From: an uncultured Christensenella sp.
GTDB lineage: Bacteria; Bacillota; Clostridia; Christensenellales; Pumilibacteraceae
NCBI GenBank assembly: GCA_910585055.1
Contig: CAJUBY010000058.1
Location: 1-7,852, forward strand
Reading direction: 5' to 3'
DNA: 7,852 nucleotides
Made by a program: the position numbers and the translations under genes. Shown piece by piece: positions 1-4,373 of the stretch. How positions within the stretch are numbered: position 1 is the stretch's first letter; each line of letters starts with the position of its first letter. A model generated the notes under the pieces. The model searched no databases. It was not told the DNA's origin and was given only the letters and a program-made list of their open reading frames with translations.

Positions 1-1
1 A

Positions 2-259
2 TATCCGAACGTGTACAATTATTTCGCGGAAAAGCAGATAACGATTTTGCCGGGCAAACTTCCGATGGAAGTTATTTCTTGGTGCTATCCGGACGTTAAG
101 ATGGGCGGTTTCGATTCGTCGCTGTATATGTCCGTGCCGCAGGGCAATGTTGAATTCTTTATATGCGAAAACAAAGACAATTTGAGCGCAATATCGAAAC
201 AACTGTATGAGGACGGTGCATTCGGTACGCCGAAATTCTACTGGAACACAAGCGTTTGA
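2..259 (+). CDS. C-terminal fragment, possible sialyltransferase-like glycosyltransferase
   Basis: The reading frame is open from the left edge and ends in TGA at 257-259, so only the last 85 residues of a longer protein are visible. The GTG at 11 is not needed as a start because the frame continues upstream of it. The visible part has a Pro-x-Glu-Val element (PMEV), then a PD-x-x-x-GG-x-x-SSLY segment, then a short hydrophobic strand (VEFFI) and a C-terminal KFYW. Bacterial sialyltransferases of the GT52/GT80 type carry an SS/ST motif near the C-terminus that contacts the CMP phosphate. Their C-terminal region resembles this pattern, from memory. The assignment is therefore a family-level guess: the His-Pro motif and the catalytic acid would lie upstream of the window. 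No signal peptide or membrane segment is visible in this piece. A terminator follows 24 bases after the stop, so this gene ends its transcription unit. The CDS call is firm; the function is tentative. Confidence 0.7.
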   Translation, partial: YPNVYNYFAEKQITILPGKLPMEVISWCYPDVKMGGFDSSLYMSVPQGNVEFFICENKDNLSAISKQLYEDGAFGTPKFYWNTSV

Positions 260-283
260 CCGTCGAATATTACGGTAAACAAT

Positions 284-320
284 AAAAGATCTCACGACGG
301 TGTTTTGTGGGATCTTTTTT
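284..320 (+). terminator. Intrinsic terminator after the left-edge gene
   Basis: A 12-bp stem (284-295 with 307-318) with a single G-U wobble encloses an 11-base loop. The 3' arm ends in a run of six T. It lies 24 bases after the stop codon at 259, the usual position for a Rho-independent terminator. The 5' arm begins with AAAA, so the stem could also work in the other direction, but no converging gene needs it because the kinase operon has its own terminator at 468-504. Confidence 0.85.
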
Positions 321-467
321 AGATTATCGAGCAGAAAAGTCAGCCGCTGTATGTATTTTCACGGTTTGTACGCAAATAGTTAAGTTAAGTAATATGCCGA
401 CCGTGTGACGGAGAATGCGTTTCGAGCGTAAAAACTCATCGGGCGCAAGAGGTCTTCGTTTTATAGA

Positions 468-504
468 AAACAAGCCGTATCGCTTGATTGCGTACGGCTT
501 GTTT
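468..504 (-). terminator. Intrinsic terminator of the phosphatase-kinase operon
   Basis: Perfect 12-bp inverted repeat, 468-479 against 493-504, with a 13-base loop. Read on the - strand the stem ends in a T-rich tract (TTGTTTTCTATAAAA). It starts 12 bases past the kinase stop codon, as expected for a Rho-independent terminator. On the + strand the following bases are not a good U tract, so the - direction is preferred. Confidence 0.85.
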
Positions 505-515
505 GTATGCGAATA

Positions 516-2045
516 TTACTTTTTAAACAGTTTGGAGAACACCGAAGATTTGGAACGTTCGCCGGTCGTTGTTTTTACTGTAGGCGCAGCGCCTTTCCGT
601 TCCGCAGGCGACGGCGTCGCGGACTTCTGCGCAGCCGGTTTTACTTCCGCGGCTCTCGATGCGGTAACGGGTCTTTGCGGCGTCGGTTTGGTCGCTGACG
701 CTCTTACAGTGGGCGTTGCTTTCTGCGTAGCGGACTGTTTCGCCGCCGAAACCCGGTCTGCCGCAGACGCGGCGCGGTTTGCCGCGGAGCTTTTGTCCTG
801 TGCGGACTGAACGCCGGCCGACGTCCGAGTCGCCGTAACGGGCGAGCGCCGTGCCGTGCTCTGACGCGCGGCGGAAACGGGTATCTGTACGGCAGGTTCC
901 TGCGGTCTTGTAGATGTTATGACGGATGCGCGCACAGGCTGCTTTACCGGCGTAGCTTGTTTAACTGCTTCGGGCGCGGCGGCGGTGCGCGGTATGACCG
1001 ACTTTTTAGGCGCCGATACCGGTTGAGCGGAAGTAACGCTGCTTACCGTCCGGCGCGGCGCTCTTGGATTGTACAAGCCGTTTATCATGCTCTGCACGTC
1101 TTGAAAACGTTTCTTTTTATCGACGGCAAGCGATTTCATAAGCGCATTTTCCACGCCCGGATCTATGGCTATGCCCAGCTCGGACGGGCGTTTGATCGCT
1201 TCTTTGCCCATCATGACCCTAATCGATTCGGGCGGAAGAACGCCTGTAATGGCGAAATAGATAGTAACGCCCAATGCGTATACGTCCGTCCACGGACCTT
1301 GTTCGCCGTGGGTATCGTACTGTTCGGGCGGTGCAAAGCCCTGTTTAAGGACGATGGAAAGCGATCTGCCGTCGGGATTGGAATACTTGGCGGCGCCGAA
1401 GTCTATCAGTTTGACTTCGTTGTATTTGGTTATGAGAATGTTGTCGGGGGAAATGTCGCGGTGGATAAGCCCCAGCTTATGCACTTGAGTCAGCGAATCC
1501 ATTACGGGACGGATGATAGTCAGTATCTCGTCGGTCGTGATTTTGCCGCCTTTGCGTTGCAGATACTTTTTAAGCGACACGCCGTCGAGAAACTCCATAA
1601 CGATATACGCCGTGCCGTTAGCCGAAAAGAAATCGCGGACGTTTACTACCCCGGCAAGATTTTTTATCTTGGCGAGCGCACGCGCTTCTTCAACAAAACG
1701 CTTGAGTCCGCGGTTGCTTGCGGCTTGGTTTTGTTTGGAGTTGATTATTACCTGATTGTTTCCTGCCACACGCGTAACGTAACCGGACGGGAAGTATTCT
1801 TTGACGGCTACTTTTATGCCTTGCTGAAGATCCCAGGCAAGATATGTTATGCCGAAACCGCCTTCGCCGAGCGCTTTTCCTATAAGATATCGGTTCTGTG
1901 CGCCGAGTACCGTGCGCTGGGGAAGGTGGTGCGGCGGCGACGGAGTGTCGTCCGCCTTGTGGTGACAGCTCATGCAAACGCGTTCGGAATCGAGATCGCC
2001 GAAACAATACAGACAGATGTTTTTGTTGGTACGGATCCTCGCCAT
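516..2045 (-). CDS. Cytoplasmic Ser/Thr protein kinase with N-terminal zinc ribbon and basic disordered tail
   Basis: Eukaryotic-like kinase that would phosphorylate Ser/Thr residues of partner proteins; substrates are unknown. Numbering is from the ATG at 2045 (509 residues). C11/C14 and C24/C27 form a CxxC-x9-CxxC zinc ribbon. The kinase domain spans about 53-325: Gly-rich loop GEGGFG at 60-65, ATP lysine K82 in VAVKEYFP, catalytic loop HRDISPDN with D197 and N202, DFG at 215-217 and a PPE motif near 239-241. Serine replaces the lysine usual in HRDxK, a variant I recall from related Firmicutes kinases. Residues about 329-509 are low complexity, rich in Ala, Ser, Thr, Pro, Lys and Arg, and end in a basic-hydrophobic SSVFSKLFKK. 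No transmembrane helix or PASTA repeat is present, so it is not PrkC-like. A GTG at 2048 is an alternative start. The ATG is preferred because GAGG lies 7 bases before it. The start overlaps the phosphatase stop (TGATG), implying coupled translation. Confidence 0.95.
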   Translation of the reverse strand: MARIRTNKNICLYCFGDLDSERVCMSCHHKADDTPSPPHHLPQRTVLGAQNRYLIGKALGEGGFGITYLAWDLQQGIKVAVKEYFPSGYVTRVAGNNQVIINSKQNQAASNRGLKRFVEEARALAKIKNLAGVVNVRDFFSANGTAYIVMEFLDGVSLKKYLQRKGGKITTDEILTIIRPVMDSLTQVHKLGLIHRDISPDNILITKYNEVKLIDFGAAKYSNPDGRSLSIVLKQGFAPPEQYDTHGEQGPWTDVYALGVTIYFAITGVLPPESIRVMMGKEAIKRPSELGIAIDPGVENALMKSLAVDKKKRFQDVQSMINGLYNPRAPRRTVSSVTSAQPVSAPKKSVIPRTAAAPEAVKQATPVKQPVRASVITSTRPQEPAVQIPVSAARQSTARRSPVTATRTSAGVQSAQDKSSAANRAASAADRVSAAKQSATQKATPTVRASATKPTPQRPVTASRAAEVKPAAQKSATPSPAERKGAAPTVKTTTGERSKSSVFSKLFKK

Positions 2046-2800
2046 CACTTATCCTCTTTGATCATGGCGACTATTGCCGAATAGTTATCGTTGAATTTTG
2101 TGACACGGGCGAGCAGTCGCTGTTCCATCCGCGCCAATGCCTCCTCCGGCGTTGCGGAAACGGCAAGGTCTTCTTCCATTTCTTCTTCGTAGACGTATTC
2201 CCAAAATCCGTCCGTGCACAGTATAAAAGAATCGCCGGGCATGAGCGGACTGTTATAGATATCGCAGTCGGGCGGAATATAGTAATCCGATCCGAGCACT
2301 CGCGTCAGTTTGTTTTGGTCTTTGTCCGACCTGATATCACGCAACGGTATCTTGCCCATTTCGACCGATATCTGCGACAGGGAATGGTCCTTGGTTTGAA
2401 AGTGCAATTTGTTGTTTTTAAAAAAATATACGCGTGTATCGCCTATGTGCGATATGACGGTATTGTTATAGTCTGTGGCAACGCAGGCTACGGTAGTGCA
2501 CGACGAACGTATCTTGGGATTGCGTTCCTTTTCGTCCACGACTCGGTTATGCGCGGACTGTATGTAGCTCTGACAGTATTCGGGTTTTACGGCGCGCTCG
2601 CGGTCGAGCTGTTTTACCTGTGTATACGATTCTATTATCTGTGTCGCACAGATCCTGCTGGCGACTTCGCTTCCGTAATACGAACCAAGTCCGTCGCATA
2701 CGACAAGACATGCTCCGTCTTCGGCGACCGTAAGATCGAGATAATCCTGATTGTACTCGCGTCCGCCCTGTTTGCATATGGAACTTGTCAGTAATCTCAT
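2045..2800 (-). CDS. PP2C-family Ser/Thr protein phosphatase
   Basis: Metal-dependent (PPM/PP2C) phosphatase of 251 residues, the usual length for bacterial stand-alone members, predicted to reverse phosphorylation by the adjacent kinase. The expected metal-binding and core motifs occur in order: NQD with D19, VCDGLGS with D36-G37, SHIGDTR with D121, KDHS with D138, LCTDGFWE with D197-G198, and DN at 238-239. All the acidic residues needed for the binuclear Mn/Mg centre are therefore present and the enzyme looks active. There is no signal peptide or membrane segment, so it is cytosolic. The ATG start has a CGGAG Shine-Dalgarno five bases upstream. It is first in a two-gene operon and its stop overlaps the kinase start. 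Such pairs act as kinase/phosphatase switches; in TerY-P-type clusters a vWA protein accompanies them, but none is visible here. Family identity is certain; the biological target is unknown. Confidence 0.96.
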   Translation of the reverse strand: MRLLTSSICKQGGREYNQDYLDLTVAEDGACLVVCDGLGSYYGSEVASRICATQIIESYTQVKQLDRERAVKPEYCQSYIQSAHNRVVDEKERNPKIRSSCTTVACVATDYNNTVISHIGDTRVYFFKNNKLHFQTKDHSLSQISVEMGKIPLRDIRSDKDQNKLTRVLGSDYYIPPDCDIYNSPLMPGDSFILCTDGFWEYVYEEEMEEDLAVSATPEEALARMEQRLLARVTKFNDNYSAIVAMIKEDK

Positions 2801-2843
2801 AAAAACTCCGTTGTGATGATTCTTTATATTCCCGATTTACAAC

Positions 2844-2872
2844 ATTATATAATATAAATAATTTTTAGTCAA
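2844..2872 (-). promoter_or_regulatory. Sigma-A-type promoter of the phosphatase-kinase operon
   Basis: On the - strand the -35 box TTGACT (2867-2872) is separated by exactly 17 bases from a consensus -10 TATAAT (2844-2849). The spacer and flanks are very AT-rich. Transcription would begin near 2837, giving a leader of about 37 bases before the phosphatase ATG, with no room for a riboswitch. The near-consensus match suggests steady, vegetative expression. Confidence 0.85.
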
Positions 2873-2941
2873 GAGTTTTTTGTGTTTGAGTACGCCGTCG
2901 TCCGTAATTGCGATGCTTACCGGGAATGTATGCCGGCAACA

Positions 2942-2979
2942 AAAAAATAACGGACGTGTGGAAATGTCCGTTATTTTTT
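2942..2979 (-). terminator. Strong intrinsic terminator after the XRE regulators (bidirectional shape)
   Basis: A perfect 14-bp stem, 2942-2955 against 2966-2979, with a 10-base loop. The A/T ends of the arms give a T run in either reading direction. It lies about 100 bases downstream of the first XRE stop codon on the - strand, so it probably ends that transcript and keeps it out of the phosphatase promoter. The 101 bases between stop and hairpin show no gene, only an imperfect 10-bp tandem repeat at 3055-3076. Confidence 0.85.
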
Positions 2980-3080
2980 ATGCTTGTTTTTGGCTTTTTG
3001 TCAACCGTAAGTAATAATTGTCATTGTATTTGGGACAAGATCAAGGCAAAGACTCGAAATCGTCCGAAACCGTCCGCTAA

Positions 3081-3344
3081 TTACTCGTATGCTTGCGCGG
3101 CGTTTTTGAGTTTGTTTACTGGTATATCCGAATAACCGAGCAATTCGTTAGGGTCTTCGTTTAGAATATAGCTTATAATGATCAGGGTATCCAATTCGGG
3201 TTCGCATTCTCCGTTTATCCAGCGGCTTATCGTTTGCTGACTTGTCCCGAGTTTTTCGGCAAAAAACTTTTGAGACCACCCGTTGACGTTTAAATAATAT
3301 TTTAGTTTTTCCCCGAACTTGTTAAGCCGTGAAGTATTATCCAT
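3081..3344 (-). CDS. XRE-family helix-turn-helix regulator, copy 1
   Basis: Small DNA-binding protein of 87 residues made almost entirely of a Cro/C1-type HTH domain. The core runs from about residue 10 to 70: WSQKFFAEKLGTSQQTISRW holds the two helices, with the recognition helix around SQQTISRW, followed by NGECEPELDTL, the usual third-helix lead-in of XRE proteins. A DPNELLGY ending is typical of single-domain members. There is no effector domain, metal site or membrane segment, so it probably acts as a dimeric autoregulatory repressor. It is about half identical (45 of 87 aligned residues by my hand count) to the protein at 3434-3703, so the two are clear paralogs. The start codon has only a weak GAGAG-like Shine-Dalgarno seven bases before it. 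No terminator separates it from the upstream paralog, so read-through co-transcription is likely. The regulated genes are not proven. Confidence 0.9.
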   Translation of the reverse strand: MDNTSRLNKFGEKLKYYLNVNGWSQKFFAEKLGTSQQTISRWINGECEPELDTLIIISYILNEDPNELLGYSDIPVNKLKNAAQAYE

Positions 3345-3363
3345 GATCCGCTCTCATCATAAT

Positions 3364-3384
3364 TTTACACAAAAATCGAGTAAA
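3364..3384. promoter_or_regulatory. Conserved dyad upstream of XRE copy 1
   Basis: The half-sites TTTAC (3364-3368) and GTAAA (3380-3384) form a perfect 5-bp inverted repeat with an 11-base spacer. The same arrangement, with one wobble mismatch, occurs at the matching place before XRE copy 2 (3724-3744). Conservation of both half-sites and exact spacing in the two paralogous regions suggests a protein-binding site or shared promoter architecture for the - strand regulator genes. Confidence 0.45.
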
Positions 3385-3388
3385 GTTA

Positions 3389-3418
3389 TTGACATACACA
3401 GTTTGCGTGTGGTACAAT
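3389..3418 (+). promoter_or_regulatory. Strong promoter pointing into the antisense strand of XRE copy 2
   Basis: A consensus -35 TTGACA (3389-3394) is followed after 18 bases by TACAAT (3413-3418). Transcription would start near 3425, beside the orphan ribosome binding site, and run antisense through the XRE gene at 3434-3703. It could continue to the small gene at 3800. The CACA/TGTG dyad at 3397-3411 sits inside the spacer, so a bound repressor would block the polymerase. The matching promoter in unit 2 has lost a recognisable -10. Confidence 0.65.
3396..3412. promoter_or_regulatory. Candidate XRE operator, copy 1
   Basis: CACA (3397-3400) and TGTG (3408-3411) form an inverted repeat around GTTTGCG, lying between the -35 and -10 boxes of the + promoter. 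It is the counterpart of the better palindrome at 3755-3771; the two share the TTTGC centre and differ by one missing C on each side. Location and conservation fit an autoregulatory operator for the neighbouring XRE proteins, which is an inference. Confidence 0.5.
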
Positions 3419-3422
3419 CTAT

Positions 3423-3428
3423 AAGGAG
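3423..3428 (+). other. Orphan ribosome binding site
   Basis: AAGGAG follows the promoter at 3389-3418 but no ATG or GTG stands at a usable distance. A TTG at 3438 opens only a very short frame before a stop. The equivalent AGAAGGAG at 3787-3793 directly serves the gene at 3800. The site therefore looks like a relic of a start region whose coding sequence has been lost. Confidence 0.5.
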
Positions 3429-3433
3429 CACTG

Positions 3434-3703
3434 TTATTTGCTTACGCGGTCGGTAGCGTATTTTTTTAATTCCTCTTTGGATATATCGTTAAAACCTAAA
3501 AATTCATTCGGATCTTCGCCTAACCAGTAACAGATCAGCAAAATGTCGTCGAGTTCAGGTTCCGTTTGTCCGTTTACCCATCTGCTTACGGATTGTTGCG
3601 TTGTTTTTAATTTATCCGCCAAATCCTGCTGCGACCAACGGTTGATGTTTAAGTAATAACTTATTTTTTCGCCTAATTTGTTTATTTTCCATGCGGACTG
3701 CAT
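3434..3703 (-). CDS. XRE-family helix-turn-helix regulator, copy 2
   Basis: An 89-residue single-domain Cro/C1-type regulator. The HTH lies around residues 23-46: WSQQDLADKLKTTQQSVSRW, then NGQTEPELDDILL and the DPNEFLGF ending seen also in copy 1. The recognition helices of the two paralogs (SQQTISRW against TQQSVSRW) keep the same key polar residues, so they may read similar operators. The start is well supported: GAGGTGA (3708-3714) sits at the right distance from the ATG. The gene is divergent from the unknown ORF at 3800, with the conserved dyads between them, the classic layout of an autoregulated repressor and its target. It is also overlapped in antisense by any transcript from the promoter at 3389-3418. 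There is no visible terminator before copy 1. The gene looks lower in GC than the pur genes (about 37% in one 60-base line against about 67% in one line of purE), hinting at separate origin. Confidence 0.9.
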   Translation of the reverse strand: MQSAWKINKLGEKISYYLNINRWSQQDLADKLKTTQQSVSRWVNGQTEPELDDILLICYWLGEDPNEFLGFNDISKEELKKYATDRVSK

Positions 3704-3723
3704 ACGTTCACCTCAAATCCTAG

Positions 3724-3744
3724 TTTACGCAAAATCCGAGTGAA
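3724..3744. promoter_or_regulatory. Conserved dyad upstream of XRE copy 2
   Basis: TTTAC (3724-3728) and GTGAA (3740-3744) with an 11-base spacer, the partner of the dyad at 3364-3384. Its centre lies 29 bases from the centre of the CACACG palindrome, against about 30 in unit 1, close to three helical turns. That spacing would allow cooperative binding at both sites. Confidence 0.45.
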
Positions 3745-3754
3745 AATATTTTTA

Positions 3755-3771
3755 CACACGTTTGCCGTGTG
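3755..3771. promoter_or_regulatory. Candidate XRE operator, copy 2 (perfect palindrome)
   Basis: CACACG-TTTGC-CGTGTG is a perfect 6-5-6 inverted repeat located between the divergent XRE copy 2 and the small gene at 3800. A 5/6 match to the -35 consensus (TTTACA, 3751-3756) overlaps its left half, but I find no good -10 at 16-18 bases. A repressor bound here would block the + strand gene. Binding by the adjacent XRE protein is inferred from position and duplication. Confidence 0.6.
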
Positions 3772-3799
3772 ATGTTTTGATAAACAGAAGGAGCATAAA

Positions 3800-4051
3800 A
3801 TGGAAAAACAATTGGATTTTTCGAAATTGCCGAAGATGCCGGCAGAACGTATCGATTTGGGTTGGATCATCGTTGACGCTTATCTGGACGGGTTGGAACT
3901 TGTAACGTCGGAGCTGTCTGCCGATCCCGAGTATAAAAAGCGGTTCGACGCGTTGCGCAGTTACACCGATCTTATGATAAACGGCAGCGAGGACCGTATA
4001 ATGATAGATACCGTAGCTACGGTCTACAGGGAAAAGAAGACGGGATATTGA
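3800..4051 (+). CDS. Small protein of unknown function, divergent from XRE regulator
   Basis: I do not recognise this 83-residue protein. It begins at an ATG with an excellent Shine-Dalgarno (AGAAGGAG, 3787-3793) six bases upstream, which makes it a likely real gene. It has no signal peptide, transmembrane helix, cysteine or HTH. Composition is mixed and charged, with likely helices around residues 20-40 and 43-60; the segment DLGWIIVDAYLDGLELV is the most hydrophobic. The C-terminus is basic (YREKKTGY). It sits behind a candidate repressor operator and divergent from an XRE gene. That context would fit a regulator-controlled accessory gene, such as an antirepressor-like or toxin-like small protein, but nothing in the sequence proves either. 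Expression may come from a weak local promoter or from read-through of the strong promoter at 3389-3418. The next gene is purE, more than 300 bases away behind its own promoter, so it is not part of the pur operon. Confidence 0.8.
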   Translation: MEKQLDFSKLPKMPAERIDLGWIIVDAYLDGLELVTSELSADPEYKKRFDALRSYTDLMINGSEDRIMIDTVATVYREKKTGY

Positions 4052-4157
4052 TGGATATAACGCTACGTGCCTCACGATCTGTACCCGGCAACCGAACGCC
4101 GTACGGATCGCGTACGGAAGAAGCGCCCGTCCGTACATGAGCGCCGACAAATTTTAA

Positions 4158-4184
4158 ACGCGGACAACATTCCGCGTCGGTTTT
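4158..4184 (+). terminator. Probable terminator downstream of the small ORF
   Basis: ACGCGGA (4158-4164) pairs with TCCGCGT (4171-4177) around a 6-base loop, followed by CGG and then TTTTGTTT. An alternative outer pairing uses CCGAC at 4144-4148 and GTCGG at 4176-4180. The T tract starts three bases past the stem, which is slightly off the ideal. It lies about 105 bases after the stop at 4051 and would insulate the pur operon from upstream transcription. Confidence 0.55.
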
Positions 4185-4311
4185 GTTTGCCTCGACGCGG
4201 AGACGATCGGACGCTTGCAAAGGTCGGTTGCGTCAGAGATAACGGTGCCGCGCACGGTAGAACCACTGCGTCGTACCGAAGCCGTAAAACGCCGCAACGG
4301 TCATAAATCGA

Positions 4312-4340
4312 TTGACAACGAGCGGCGTTTGTATTACAAT
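4312..4340 (+). promoter_or_regulatory. Sigma-A-type promoter of the pur operon
   Basis: Consensus -35 TTGACA (4312-4317), a 17-base spacer and TACAAT (4335-4340) as -10. Transcription would start near 4347, leaving a leader of about 27 bases before the purE ATG, with CGGAG as ribosome binding site. The start point falls inside the dyad at 4339-4356. Confidence 0.85.
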
Positions 4341-4356
4341 TACCGTATACGATAAT
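4339..4356. promoter_or_regulatory. 18-bp dyad over the pur transcription start, candidate operator
   Basis: The perfect palindrome CGTATACG (4344-4351) extends to ATTAC...ATAAT with only one mismatched pair (4343/4352). It overlaps the last bases of the -10 box and the expected start site, a classic position for a repressor. It does not look like the Bacillus PurBox or the E. coli PurR box as I remember them. CGTATACG also occurs within the kinase gene near 1266, so the core alone is not rare in this DNA. Confidence 0.4.
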
Positions 4357-4373
4357 GTTTACGGAGATTTGCG

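Larger units (their letters stand above)
3081..3793. repeat. Diverged tandem duplication of regulator plus control region
   Basis: Unit 1 (about 3081-3428) and unit 2 (about 3434-3793) each contain, in the same order, an XRE gene on the - strand, a TTTAC-N11-GTRAA dyad, a CACA...TGTG dyad around TTTGC, and a + strand AGGAG Shine-Dalgarno. Proteins are about 50% identical and the intergenic parts align nearly base for base with a few indels. Only unit 2 is followed by a + strand gene. I infer an old duplication with loss of the gene behind unit 1, though two separate insertions of related cassettes are possible. Confidence 0.7.
4052..4373. other. Intergenic region between the small ORF and purE
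   Basis: This 322-base stretch holds a CCGTACG/CGTACGG hairpin at 4099-4117 without a U tail, a likely terminator at 4158-4184, and the purE promoter and dyad at 4312-4356. From 4185 to 4311 I see no gene, tRNA or riboswitch. The short frame starting at 4051 (ATG overlapping the previous stop, 29 codons) has no ribosome binding site and is not called. Because the purE promoter lies only about 60 bases before the ATG, the leader is too short for a purine riboswitch. Confidence 0.7.

Noticed and set aside
415..810. 131-codon + strand frame with GGAG near its ATG
   Set aside because: It runs through the operon terminator and antisense to the kinase's low-complexity tail; its Ala/Val/Gly-rich translation mirrors that tail. 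The GGAG is only two bases from the ATG.
957..2084. Long + strand open frame of 375 codons opposite the kinase
   Set aside because: It is fully antisense to a kinase with all catalytic motifs, has no ribosome binding site of note, and its translation is an Arg/Phe/Tyr-rich mix with no family pattern.
1898..2794. 298-codon + strand frame opposite the phosphatase
   Set aside because: Antisense shadow of a PP2C gene with complete motifs.
2976..3004. TTGACA on the - strand with a CATAAA-like -10
   Set aside because: The -10 is poor and transcription would enter the terminator stem at once, so a functional promoter is unlikely.
3055..3076. Imperfect 10-bp tandem repeat CGAAAYCGTC
   Set aside because: Only two units, no dyad or promoter link; most likely chance.
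2908..3135. 75-codon + strand frame with TTG start
   Set aside because: No ribosome binding site, crosses a strong terminator hairpin and overlaps the end of the XRE gene in antisense.
4051..4140. 29-codon frame starting in the TGATG after the small ORF
   Set aside because: No ribosome binding site and an Arg/Pro-rich translation typical of non-coding GC-rich DNA.
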